Shown here one piece after another: positions 40,701-51,089 of a stretch of 64,000 bases of DNA (the stretch's first letter is position 1; each line of letters opens with the position of its first letter). The stretch is taken from contig JAVHKY010000044.1 of NCBI GenBank assembly GCA_035079385.1, forward strand, positions 2,838,501 through 2,902,500. Direction: 5' to 3'. The notes below the pieces were generated by a model that had not been told where the DNA came from, did not search any database, and saw nothing but the letters and a program-made list of their open reading frames with translations. The translations under genes were made by a program, and so were the position numbers. This stretch comes from Aspidiotus rigidus. Its lineage: Eukaryota; Arthropoda; Insecta; Hemiptera; Diaspididae.

Positions 40701-43700
40701 ATCTCCAGGACCAGACAAAATAGAAAACAACTTTCTTAGAACTTTTAAAGATATTCTGGTAAAACCACTCACCAAAATCTTTAATCTGATATTAGAAAAT
40801 CAAGAAATTCCAGAACAATGGAAAATTTCAGAAATTATTTTACTATACAAAAAGGGGAATAAAAAAGAGATAAGTAATTACAGACCTATAAGTCTGACGT
40901 CGTGTATAAGCAAAGTTTTCATGAAAATTATCAAATCCAGAATTTACAATCAACTAGACCAAAATCAAACTCCTGAGCAAGCAGGATTTAGAAAAAACTA
41001 TTCGACAATAGACCACCTGCAAACCCTAAACCAAATAATAGAAAAATCCCTCGAATACCATCTGGAGATTCATCTACTGTTCATAGACTTTCAAAAAGCA
41101 TTTGACATGGTTAGACATCACTATTTATGGAAATGTCTACAAAAACAAGGGATATCTCAAAAAATTATAAATCTAATAAAAAACACGTACAAAGACTCCA
41201 AAGCCTATGTAAAAATGAAAAAGGAGAAAGATTCCAAATTGAAAAAGGAGTGAAACAGGGGGACCCCTTATCCCCAAACTTATTCAATGCAGCACTAGAA
41301 AATATGATAAGCAAACTAAAGTGGGAATATGAGGGTATAAAAATAGATGGGAAGTACCTAAACAACCTTCGATTCGCGGATGACCTGACTCTACTGAGTA
41401 CAAACAGAGATAAACTAATGCAAATGAAAGACGAGTTAGTAGTTGCGTGCAGGGAAGGGGGTCTAGAAATTAATTATAAGAAATCGAAGTATATGAAATC
41501 CAAAGAGGGCAAAACGCAGAATAAGCAGAATAAGAACAACTTGGAAGATAAAGAAATAGAAGAAGTTAAAGAATTCAACTGCTTGGGACAAATAGTGGCA
41601 TTTGAAGAAAGAACGGAGAAAGAACTTAAAATAAGGAAAAGTAAAGCTTGGGGAAAATTCTGGTCCTTAAGGAAAATATTTGAAAACAATAAAATTGGTC
41701 TAAACTTGAAAATAAAAACCTTAGATAGCTGTGTTCTACCTGTCCTCAGTTATGGTGCCCAGACCTGGTCATTAACAAAAAGTCAAACCATGCAATTACA
41801 GAAAACACAAAGGGCGATGGAAAGAAAAATTTTGGGAATAAACATGAGAGACAGAGTTAGCAACAGAAAAATTAGGTCAGGAACCCAGAGTAAAGATATA
41901 GGATACACGATTAAAAAGCTTAAATTTAAATATGCAGGACACATGATGAGATCGAAAGAGGACAGGTGGAACCGCAGGGCAACGGACTGGACCCCATATG
42001 GGAATAAAAGAGGGAAGGGGAGACCAAAAACGAGATGGAGGGACGAAATACGAAAAAGAGTTGGTGAAATGTGGAAAGGTATAACGTGGGACAGAGATCG
42101 TTGGTGGAGGATCGGAGAGGCCTATGCCCGTGAATGGGCAGACTACTTATAAGCTATATTAAGATGTAATGCAAAAAGAAAATTAAAGGCTGTTATTATT
42201 ATTATTATAGTAAGTAAGTGAGGATGAGAGAGAATGGAATTGCGGGAGGAGAGAAGGGTTACAGATGAATATAACGGTAAATTTAGCTGTAAATTTTAAA
42301 GTGGAGTTTCTCATACGGAAAGATGCGATGTTAACCTGAAAGGAGACTTCATCCATGCAGCAGAGAAGGTGGGAGGGAAATTCTGAAAAAATCATTTTGT
42401 TGATTTGCTGTGTGTGCGTAAAATTAGCTCGTTTAGGAATTCAGGTCAATTTCACCACCACCCCCCCCCCCTTTTTGAAATTTTCAAATTTTTTTGGTAA
42501 AATGAATTGTGCTTGATTTGTGCTGAATTGTGCTGCAAGAATTATATTTTGTGCCTGTCCCCTTCCGAAGATATACAAAAAAGTCTCTCGGGGGGGGGGC
42601 TGGTGAAACGATAGTCCCCCTTTTTCAAATTTTCAAATTTTTTTTGGTAAAATGAATTGTGCTCGATTTGTGCTGAATTGTGCTGCAAAAATTATATTTT
42701 GTGTTTGCTCCCTTCCGAAGATATACGAAAAAATCTCTAGGGGGGCTGGTGCAATGGAGCACCCCCCTTTTTTGAAATTTGTAATTTTTTCGGTCAAAAT
42801 GAATTGTGCTCGATTTGTGCTGAAATGTGCCGCAAATTTTATGTTTTGTGGTTTCCTCTTTCTTTAAATACTCACAATCTTCGGTGGGGCTACTGCGAAA
42901 ACAATACCCGCTCCTCACTTTTCCAAATTTTAACTGGGAACCTGTTTGTTCTATGGGACTTGGAATATTTTTGACTATCAAGCTATTTGTATGTGAAGAA
43001 CTTGGAGAAATATTGACTTTCAATCTGGTGGAAACTGACCTAATCTAATAACGTAAGTGGAACTGAAAGTCAATATTTCTCCAAGTTCTTCACATACAAA
43101 TAGCTTGATAGTCAAAAATATTCCAAGTCCCATAGAACAAACAGGTTCTCAGTTAAAATTTGGAAAAGTGAGGAGCGGGTATTGTTTTCGCAGTAGCCCC
43201 ACCGAAGATTGTGAGTATTTAAAGAAAGAGGAAACCACAAAACATAAAATTTGCGCATTTCAACACTAATTGAGCACATTTAATTCAGCGAGACAAGAAT
43301 GCAAAATTTGGGGTCTGTTGTTTGACAAACTTACGTCCTTTCCGGAGAAGGGGAGGAAGCACAAAAAATGAAATTTGCGGCACATTTTAGCACAAATCGA
43401 GCACAATTCTTTTTAACTGAAAAAATTACAAATTTCAAAAAAGGGGGGGCCCCATTGCACCAGCCCTCCTAGAGATTTTTTCGTATATCTTCGGAAGAGA
43501 GGAAGCACAAAATATAATTTTTGCAGTACAATTCAGCACCAATCAAGCACAATCCATTTTACCAACAAAAAATTGAAAATTTCAAAAAGGGGGGGGGGCG
43601 GTGAAACGGACTTTAGGAATTCAGTAAGATCGAGACGGATAGGTACCTATCTGGAATAGGGATTAACCAAAAAAAATTTGAGATTTTAATTTATTTTTGT

Positions 43701-44082
43701 TTAGCTTATTAATTCTAAGATTTTGTTTAATGCGGTCTCTTGTTTTCTTTAGCTATCAACCAGCTCCAGTTTTTCTTCTAGACGAAATCGACGCTGCTTT
43801 AGATGATACCAATATCAGTAAAGTAGCTGCGTACATACAACAAAAAGAAGATCAGATGCAAACTATAATTATTTCTTTGAAAGAGGAATTCTTCGCTCAT
43901 GCAGATTGTTTAATAGGAATAACTTCGTCCCAAGTCGGTGCCTACCAGATTTTTGATACTAATGTTCATGGACAAAATATATGTTCTCATATCGCGCCAA
44001 TATTCCTTCTCTGTTTCAGGAAAATGAAGACTACTCTGAGAGTGAAGTCTACAGTTTTGATCTTACTCATTATCTTTCATAG
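25751..44082 (+). CDS. SMC1: SMC1-type cohesin ATPase, divergent, full length
   Basis: Core cohesin subunit that forms the ring with an SMC3 partner. Thirteen exons: 25751-25859, 26147-26267, 26366-26468, 26555-26706, 26858-27026, 27120-27332, 31274-31525, 31661-32301, 32895-34161, 35012-35191, 37233-37411, 43753-43933, 44020-44082. All phases agree and give 1209 residues (family about 1230). N-terminal [18 protein letters not shown], Walker A GPNGSGKSN (residues 32-40), Q-loop region NFQRG (137-141), coiled coil, hinge at about 510-662 ([16 protein letters not shown]), second coil, [11 protein letters not shown], signature NLSGSEKT (1110-1117), Walker [13 protein letters not shown] (from 1136), end [13 protein letters not shown]. 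Oddities: family LSGGEK reads LSGSEK, FQG reads FQR, and the R-loop SLR reads SLH. Donors CTG|GTTGAT and CAA|GTCGGT are weak. ATTAAA at 44127 may serve as poly(A) signal. Two introns are swollen by mobile elements. SMC1 identity is firm; function as canonical or specialised paralogue is open. Confidence 0.93.
27895..28290. mobile_element. Palindromic insertion inside the left arm of the 3-kb element
   Basis: ATTACACGGCATGGCTCGAA and GTGTTTACATG (about 27898-27935) are matched in reverse complement by 27985-28018. TATACCCAAATCGAATTGAAACTTTC (28030-28055) is matched by 28263-28288. The corresponding place in the right arm of the host element runs straight through, which shows this block is a secondary insertion. 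Confidence 0.55.
29040..29389 (-). pseudogene. Helitron Rep N-terminal fragment
   Basis: Minus-strand translation gives [20 protein letters not shown], then [11 protein letters not shown] and LIKELLCG, and after a +1 frameshift near 29180 continues [38 protein letters not shown]. The order YLG-MN-xxC-AAxHF, CCxxGK, NxxLAFxSxG, GPxxFxIxGxxxH is that of the N-terminal region of Helitron replication-helicase proteins. One expected zinc-binding cysteine is serine (QKSKFC). Several stops and frameshifts, with no Rep two-tyrosine or helicase domain in the interval. Confidence 0.65.
29516..29830 (-). pseudogene. Low-complexity reading frame upstream of the Helitron fragment
   Basis: A 104-residue frame with two imperfect copies of a [22 protein letters not shown] unit, rich in Asn, Ser and His. 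It is probably part of the same mobile-element protein, upstream of the Rep fragment. I recognise no domain. Confidence 0.3.
31275..31525 (+). other. SMC1 exon restarting after the element-filled intron
   Basis: Exon 31274-31525 starts [18 protein letters not shown] and aligns without a gap after EEIRVM of the exon ending at 27332, following the fly SMC1 series. The 3.9-kb intron between them therefore hides no missing exon and the mobile element has not disrupted the frame. Confidence 0.8.
35830..36850. repeat. Two diverged copies of the CCAGTAGTTTTGAGGAG repeat family
   Basis: About 35830-36115 and 36480-36850 share blocks such as CAGTAGTTTTAGAGGAGATC, AAATCTTATAAATTA, ATTAGGAAACCTAAATTT and CCAAATCTCAAACTAATTGC with the much better preserved copies at 49.0-50.7 kb. 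Non-coding, within an SMC1 intron. Confidence 0.55.
38177..39127 (+). CDS. LINE ORF1 protein (coiled coil plus RRM-like domain)
   Basis: 316 residues, uninterrupted. Residues about 5-65 are a heptad-rich coiled coil ([39 protein letters not shown]). [20 protein letters not shown] and [19 protein letters not shown] follow, the usual layout of LINE ORF1 nucleic-acid chaperones. A K/R-rich tail ([12 protein letters not shown]) ends it. The stop lies just before ORF2 and only 62 bp separate it from the first in-frame ORF2 ATG. Confidence 0.85.
   Translation: MDSDEFIEKFESLLKDVKEIKTNVEKIDELSNNFSNLRKENEILRKRIEILEEEKVEISKRIDEGEQYSRRSNIIITGVPKEPGENLRNKVTKIAEKLGVKLYEYDICTVHRLANKGEAPAIVARMNNRDKKAQLLKEGRKRKLKSRDIGFRSDERIFLSEHLTKLTSELLTVTKEKLKDSGFVKFVWPCDGQVLIREDERARVTKVEDLKHLHEILDSYQGEQQSPKENEDQDEEENLNDGSNDGSDEDESQDRATGVTTAAGKKQKKKKSPKGGNSRNQKNRPYTNRTTMTRSKQQPSIEKFLPPRRNQYTSRS
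39190..42152 (+). pseudogene. LINE ORF2 endonuclease-reverse transcriptase with one frameshift
   Basis: First in-frame ATG at 39190; the frame is open from 39124. The N-terminal APE-type endonuclease contains [29 protein letters not shown] and SSDHRIVRG. The RT follows: [43 protein letters not shown] (first catalytic Asp), [14 protein letters not shown], then [11 protein letters not shown] (catalytic Asp pair). The C-terminal part has [22 protein letters not shown] and [14 protein letters not shown]. The frame is lost in an A-rich run at about 41212-41230. The second frame takes over and runs to the stop at 42150-42152, so a single-base indel accounts for the break. About 1000 residues in total, with catalytic residues present on both sides of the break. 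Confidence 0.88.
42450..43620. mobile_element. 1.2-kb near-perfect fold-back element
   Basis: Centre at about 43051. Arms 42870-43030 and 43060-43215 are almost identical reverse complements (blocks CTTCACATACAAATAGCTTG and TTCCAAGTCCCATAGAACAA). Outward, each arm continues with two or three tandem units of about 120 bp (AAAATGAATTGTGCTCGATT, TTCCGAAGATATAC, runs of G/C). The frames 42625-43023 (-) and 43057-43269 (+) encode the same peptide because they lie on opposite arms. Located downstream of the LINE in the same SMC1 intron. Confidence 0.8.
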
Positions 44083-47000
44083 GTAGCGCACATGAAAGAA
44101 TTTTTCCATTGAAATTTGAACCGGGTATTAAATATTGCTTGAAACAATTATTCCTAACATTACCTAATAATAATCTAATCAGTATGCTATTCTAGTTAAG
44201 TACTCGGAAGTTTTTCAAAGTAATCATTTACTATTTATATTATAGGTACTTGCATTGGTATTACCTATTTTTTTATGAAAAAATTAGTGCCTTTTTTTTT
44301 GTATCGAGTTTTGTCAATGAAACAATATTTTGGGTGAGAGTAAAATTTAGGATTATCTAAGTTTTTAAGTTCTATGAGACTAGAAATCGTGTTAAACAAT
44401 ATTTTTTTGGAGTTTGCATGGGGTGTTTACCAAGTTCGTTGCGTTCGCGTCGCAGTTTTTTTATACTGTATAGGTATTTAAGTTACATTGCGTTTTCAAG
44501 TATTTCATTTTGTACAGCTGAGATTTCAGTTGTACGCAACAATAACATCTTGAATACATTCACTAACAAACAAAGTAGGGATACAAAACTCAGGGTAAAC
44601 CCTGTTCAACGGTAAGACATACCGGGAACGCGCATCTATCAATACTTCCGCCAAATCATGATTTCTGTCTCTTGATATTTCTATTTGTACCCAAAAATTT
44701 TAGTTTACACCTGTTGACTACCTACCCAGTTATTCCACTTACTTATACGCCTTGAGTACTTCTTGTATGACTGATTTTATTCGTTTCAATGTTGATTTCA
44801 GAGTGTAGATACTGAGTGAAATCATCTTTTCTTTAATTGTATTCAATACGTGATCAGTTTTTCAACAATTCTAATTCAAAAACATATCTATCTACTTCAT
44901 TGTTCTGGTTCCATAATTTTTTTTTTTTTTTTTTTTTTCAATAGTTCCCTACTTTTTAAATGATTTTTAACGAAGATAAATATCCTATACTTTCAAATGT
45001 TTGTTGAAATCGGAACGCATTTAATTCCATTTTTGATTTTTATAAATCTATATAAAATGAATAAGATTTGTAAAATTTTTGGTATGGAATATTTTCATCT
45101 ATGTTAATATTATTATTAAAAATACTGTTCAAATTGAATGATATACCTGTTTGAGGTATGTATTTATTATTCAGAAGTTGGTTTAATTTTCTTGTGTACA
45201 ATTTATTCATTCTTGAATTATTCCAGTGTGTACTTCTTTTTGTTAAGATTTATTTCTCCCGGTGACACTTTGTAAAAGGGTGTTGAAACTTGAAATTGAA
45301 TTTTATTTTCCACAATTTCAAGGTGTGCGAACTTCAAAAATACCACCAATATATAATTAGGTATGTTAAGCTCAATCACCACAATTTGCTCAATACGCGT
45401 TATGGGCAGTTTTTTTTTTTTTTTGCTTAGTGGCCGAAATGAAATGCACACAACGCGTTGTGGAAAATTCTCTTCTCCACAACACGTGAGTCGAGGAGAA
45501 ATTTTTGTTTGCGCATAACGCGCTGTAGGCAGAGAAAATGCTCCCAATCCATGAAACAGATCATGATCGTGTAAAGATACGACAATAGCAATAAAATTGT
45601 TGAACTTACCGCAGGTGGAATCGAAGTCAAGCACGGTTTTGTCAGGTGTAACTGTGCAAAAAGTTGTACTGTAGCTTGCAACTAAAAAATGTACTTACCT
45701 AGAAAAAAAAGTGTCTTATTATGCAAATTAAAGTATTGTGACTCATCCTTATTATTTTTATTAACATTTCTAATAATTTATCAAAGTATTCAATAATTGT
45801 CGATATTCTACATTATTGCAATGAAAACATGATCAGTAATATGGATTGTGAGTAATTTTTCTTCCTGCAACGCCTTATGCGTAAATACAAATTTCTTATG
45901 ACGCGTACTGAATACTATTTTGGACTCACGACACAAATTTTGAAGTTCGATTGTGTTGTGGGCGTTGTGAACGCTGTTTTTGGTCTGTGACTGAGTTTAT
46001 GATTGAGTGTAACATATATTATTATATATAGGTATAGGTATCTAGATAGATAGAAGAACAAAATTTGTTGACACGAGATCTCAAAAACTACCAACGATTT
46101 TTTTACCAAACTCTGGCATCTCAAAGAAGACTACCCAAACTTGGTAACTTTCCAATTTTGAAAAAATTGATCGTGCTATTCCCAAGATATTGTTGACTCA
46201 ATCTAAAAAATATAAGATATAGTTGTACAAAATTTGTTTATTAGTTTTTTCCATATTTTATTCTTTATTTTTAAAAGAAGAGGTTCTTATAGGAACTCGA
46301 GTGAGTAAGGTAGGAGAGCACTAATATTGCGACACAACTGATGATGGGATGACACCCAAAAGTACTATGGTAAAAGCAACTAATAAAGTATAGGATTGTA
46401 CCCTTGAAAACTTTTTCAAAGGGTTCTTGATTTCTTCATCATTTTTGTGCAAAAACATGCAAATTTCAGGAGGCATTTGATAGTAGCAAAGAAATTAAAA
46501 TAAGCCAATTAAGATATCCTTTGCAGACTAATCAATTCTTGCTGCATACAAACTGTCAAAACGATATTATTTTCATTTTATTATTATCATTTCATTTTTT
46601 TTAATTTTCGTTTTCTATTTTAATTTCCTTCTCTCCCCTGGAGTATGACTGTCTGTTCATCAATGCGTTTTCCAATTTGATATTCTCTGTTTATGTAACT
46701 TGGTCCTACTTTCGCCCTGTATATTGAAAACATGCAGGGTAGTGTAACTCTGAATCTTAGGTCATGGAAACGTATAGGGCCACTCCAGCAGCCCAGTAAT
46801 ACAATTTCTGCTGAATACAGGCTGTTAAAGTAAAAAGTCTGTTTCTGCCGTAGTCCTTGCAGCAGGATTTTGCTTTTTTTAAAATTTTGATCCAATCTTG
46901 AAGATCTGAATGAATTAATCGTCAATTCCCCTTTTTAATGAGTGTGATTGCTGGTCGTATTGCTTGATATGAAAACTTGATGAAGTATATTAGTTACCTA

Positions 47001-47118
47001 ATGTCTGTCATTCACCAAAACCAATAATTTCCTATGTCAGATAAAGCTATATTATGTACGCGTACCAAAATAATTATCTTTAGATTGATGTAAAGAACAA
47101 TATTCTATAAAAATTTCC
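44083..47118. other. Intergenic sequence between convergent genes
   Basis: Contains the 3' end of SMC1 (ATTAAA at 44127-44132), a T-run at 44918-44938 and AT-rich sequence. A 90-bp stretch at 46336-46420 (CTGATGATGGGATGACACCC) resembles 27398-27450 in the SMC1 intron and looks like a dispersed repeat. A 101-residue minus frame at 46620-46925 has no domain I recognise. Confidence 0.45.
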
Positions 47119-47925
47119 TTATGCAGGTACAGGAAGTGAGAAAAAAAATTTTGTATTTATGTAAAATACATTAGCGTTTGAAAAATGCTCCAGCAGGTAA
47201 CCAGAGTCATGCTCATCGGCCCCAACTAGAGCGTATCTGTCAGTGCACATGATGACTTCAGCTTCAACCGGATTACGCCCCGTTATTCTTCTGAATCCGA
47301 TACGCTTTTTGTCCTTTTTAGGGGTGAAAGATTTTTGCGTAGTCCATATATTACTCATAGCTTCTTTACACATGATTAATAAGTGTTGAGCTTCCTGACG
47401 CGTAAATGTTAACTTTATCAGGTTGTTTGCTAGATAATATACAATTCCAGCATTTATTATATTCAGTTTCAAAAAGAAAAAATAATGTTTAAATGTTCTT
47501 TTCAGAAATACCTATTTTTTTGAAAATTTTAACTTATCAAAATCAGTGATACTTAACGTTAAAAGCCGTATTTAAACAAAAAAATATTAAATTATTAGTT
47601 CGACGAACTGAAAAATCGTCATATTTGTCTTGAATATAAGTACCTACGCTCTGAATAGGTTTACGGATACAAAATTTACAATAAATACTGCATGAAGAAT
47701 TCTGAAAAATGAGTACCTCAAGTGTGGATGGAAACCGTAAAAGAATAATAATAATAACTTACGAGCATCTTTTGTTATAGTTTCTCGATGTCGAGACACG
47801 AATTTTTCTTCCCATTCTTTTTGCCTCTTCGATCGACGCGTATCATTCACGATAACGACTGTAAGCCCAGCCAGTACTAGTGTAACGACTATGATGCCTG
47901 CGATTCCGTTACCAGAAAGAGTCAT
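47119..47925 (-). CDS. Candidate two-exon gene for a small single-pass membrane protein
   Basis: Exon 1, 47925-47763, encodes MTLSGNGIAGIIVVTLVLAG with a hydrophobic segment at residues 8-27, then a basic stretch (NDTRRSKRQKEWEEKF), and ends at a good donor GCTC|GTAAGT. Exon 2, 47429-47119, after TATCTAG, keeps frame and gives NNLIKLTFTRQEAQ, KSFTPKKDKKRIGFRRITG, EVIMCTDRYALVGAD and a hydrophobic end. Total 157 residues with stop TAA. The topology suggests a short luminal or extracellular N-terminus and a cytosolic basic domain. No family recognised. The exon 2 acceptor was chosen because it is the one that keeps frame, and other joins are possible. Convergent with SMC1. Confidence 0.45.
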
Positions 47926-48423
47926 GATTATAATAGAATTATGTTAACCACTAATTCTCTCAATATCGGATTGCACAGAAGAAAAAATTGGACAACTACG
48001 ACATAAAGATAGACAGCGCTTTCCAGTGCAAAAATTTGAAATTATTTGATTTATAAAAAACATTTGCTGTTCGCAGATCTCATTCTCGTATAGCTTAAAT
48101 TCTGTTTGTTCGACTGTGGATACATTCAAAAACTAAAACGAAATATTTACACAGTTGTAAAGCCATCTCTTATACGCACTTTGAGTTCTTACTGGTAAGT
48201 TATTAATTTCCAATTCGTGTGGTTTTAAAAATTTTCAGCTATTGTACGACTATATGACCAACTACCTACCTGTGTTTGATTAGGTATCATCTATATTATA
48301 CAGATAGAAGGGAGTATTCGTCGAAGAAACTCTGCGACTGGTTTCAAAATATCGTCAGAGAAATTCTGTGATTGGTTTATTTGAATTACCCGCATAAACG
48401 CATTTCTCGAACAACGCTACACT

Positions 48424-50697
48424 GAAAAAAGCTCACGCAGCAGCGTAAGCACCACCGACTTTTTCAATAACTTTATACATGACACCCCATGCATATTTCT
48501 CTCATTCAATTCATTTCTAATTTTTTGAATATTTCTTAATAAGTTCCTTTTTTTTTGTTATGCATTTGTCAGCACATCAAAAAAGAGGCCATTACACAGC
48601 AAAAAAATAAGTTGAGCATCAAAATATGCCCGCACTGATGAAAAAAAATGAAAGCCCATAAAAAAAAATGCACATTTATAAGTAAAATATATTGGACAGG
48701 AGGAGATCACATCAGCTACAAAAAATTGAATTCAAGGTTACAAATAATGATAGGTGTATAAATAGGTGAATTTTAGACATGTTTCATGTCTTCAATACAC
48801 GTATACAACTTAGTGTACAGTAAAATTGATGGCATCCACTGTGAGACATAAAACATATATTTTGAGCCTCCACTGGAACTTCTAACTACCTTAATTTAAT
48901 AAGCATACCTACGCTGTGTTTACAAATTGATTTCTCCATTTAGAATGGATATACTCGGCTGATTATTCAATCTATCGCTCACGCGCAACATCTTTTCAAC
49001 ATACCCAATAAATGTTGATTTTATTCAATCATATACGGTTGGTAATAAGAAGTTTTTACAGCCAATATATGATGCATTACCTTTCAGGCAAAAGAACTCA
49101 AATCGAACAAGCCCCGACGGCTTTATACGCATATTTTGAGAATTACTCAAAAACCACTCATCCAATCTATACCAAAATTTCATGGCAATAATTTTGAATA
49201 CACTTCAACGTAATGTAATGATATTAAAATAATACGATTGATGCTTTTTGAGAAACAACACTAAGAAATTTGAGGAAAATTGAGAGTTACTCAACTACTC
49301 GAGAAATCTAAGAAAAAAATTCACATTCCCAACTTCAGATAATCCACTACAACTTGGCCAAATTTCATGAGAATCCAACCAGTAGTTTTTGAGGAGTTGC
49401 GTGGACAAAAAAAATCTTATATATATATATATATAAGGAAACCTGAAATTTTCTTATTAGGGTAGAAGTGATCTAGGACCTCCAAAACGTCGAGAAAGTT
49501 TATTGGCCCCTCCCCCTGAATACTTTGCGTCGGGTGTAATACCTCACTTTTTACAAGTAAAAAGTCGGTAAAAGAAAAAAGCTCACGCAGAAGCGTAAGC
49601 ATCACCGACTTTTCAATAATTTGCTATAAAATCATTTACACATGCTCCCCATACCTAAACTTCATTGTTTCTCAGTTATAAGCTGATTGTGATAATAATG
49701 ATTTAAGGTATTCCACTTTCTCTTCTATTGTTCAATTCATTTCTAATCTTTTTAATGGGTTCTATTAAAATTAAAATATAAAACTTAGGTGATTTAGAAG
49801 AATCTTAAAGTATTAACCTGACTGTCCATTTCCAAAAATAGGTACAGTAAGATATTATAAAGTCGATAATGACAAAAATCAAAACATAGATGAGGAAAAT
49901 TGAAATGGGCAATGAAACTTCCACTTTGTCTTTACCTGAATTTCAACATTACTCCCCAGTGTTCAGGCTACGAGCCTATTGCGATAATGTAGAAGAAAAA
50001 AAAAAAAAAAAAAAATGATGTGTATACCTGCATGACGCAGTAATTATAAAATACACGGCCAATATTCAATCCATCGCTTACGTGCAACGTTTGTTTAAAG
50101 TATCCAATAAACGTCGAATTTTTTCAACCATATATGACTGGTAATGAGAAGTTTTTGCAGCCAATAGGTGTATGATGCTTTAATCACGTGGCAAACGAAC
50201 TCAAATAAATTGAATAAGCGAGATTTAGCTCTTACGGCTCTATACGTGGACCACTTATATTTTGAGATTTACTCAAGAACCACTAGTCCAACCGATACAA
50301 AAATTACAGAGCAATAAGATTGAATACACTATGACCTAATGTAGTGATATGAAGATAATAAGATTGATATTTTTTGAGAAACAACACTAAGAAATTCGAG
50401 GAAAATTGAGGGTTACTCAACTACTCGAGAAATCTAAGCAAAAAATTCACATTCCCAACTTCAGATAATCCACTACAACTTGGCCAAATTTCATGAGAAT
50501 CCAACCAGTAGTTTTTGAGGAGTTGCGTGGACAAAAAAATCTTATATATATATATAAGGAAACCTGAAATTTTCTTATTAGGGTAGAAGTGATCTAGGAC
50601 CTCCAAAACGTCGAGAAAATTCATTGCCCCCTCCCCCTGAATACTTTGCGTCGGGTGTAATACCTCACTTTTTACAAGTAAAAAGTCGCTAAAATGA
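48424..50697. repeat. Tandem duplication of a 1.1-kb non-coding element
   Basis: Copy A is about 48424-49575 and copy B about 49576-50697. Both begin AAAAAAGCTCACGCAG..AGCGTAAGCA(C/T)CACCGACTTTTT and both end CACTTTTTACAAGTAAAAAGTCG. The last 310 bp (49260-49565 against 50385-50690) are over 95% alike by eye; the middle is more diverged. CACCGACTTTTT near the start and AAAAAGTCGGTA at the end of copy A form short inverted termini, so the unit could be an element inserted twice in tandem. Each copy contains a (TA)n run (49421-49434, 50544-50556). Confidence 0.7.
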
Positions 50698-51080
50698 ATC
50701 ATTATATACTTTCTCTACGCGCTGATTCTGTTGATATAGGCGCTTACTTCACGCGCGTGCCGGGTTGGACCGCGAAGCGACCAATTACTCTGTAGTTCCT
50801 GGTACAAATACTCATTAGATCCATTCATACTTATCGTACTTAGTTCCACGCGATGTCTCTGGCAATAAAAAAACTCTATACTACTGCCTAGAACTAATTC
50901 CTTTTCACATATTTGCTTTATTCCAAAACCCTAATTCTGAAATTTGTGAGGTAAGTATTTCCTCTGCGAGACGTGGTCTAATTTTTTTTATGCCCAACGT
51001 AATTTATTCGTAGGTAGTGGAGCTAAAGTATATATTTTTGTGCCGAAAGTCTCTCTTATGATGACACGAAGGAAAGAGCG
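50698..51080. other. Intergenic, no feature recognised
   Basis: AT-rich sequence with no coding or repeat structure that I could support, between the tandem element pair and the RT fragment. Confidence 0.4.
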
Positions 51081-51089
51081 AGATCACTA

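Larger units (their letters stand above)
37926..42206 (+). mobile_element. Nearly intact LINE with target-site duplication in an SMC1 intron
   Basis: Two ORFs in sense orientation with the host gene and a (TTA)n 3' tail at 42193-42206. The host dodecamer ATAGTAAGTAAG flanks it at 37914-37925 and 42207-42218. The 5' UTR is about 250 bp. The layout (EN + RT ORF2, microsatellite tail) resembles RTE-type elements, but the presence of a full ORF1 leaves the clade open. One frameshift in ORF2 makes this copy non-autonomous as it stands; low decay indicates a recent insertion. Confidence 0.9.

Noticed and set aside
38149..41689. Several minus-strand frames opposite the LINE
   Set aside because: Antisense shadows of ORF1 and ORF2.
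42625..43269. Two reading frames (132 and 70 residues) with the same peptide on opposite strands
   Set aside because: They lie on the two arms of a palindrome, so identity is a structural consequence, and no known domain is present.
46620..46925. 101-residue minus-strand frame
   Set aside because: No domain, no clear splice sites, no similarity I recognise; left as intergenic.
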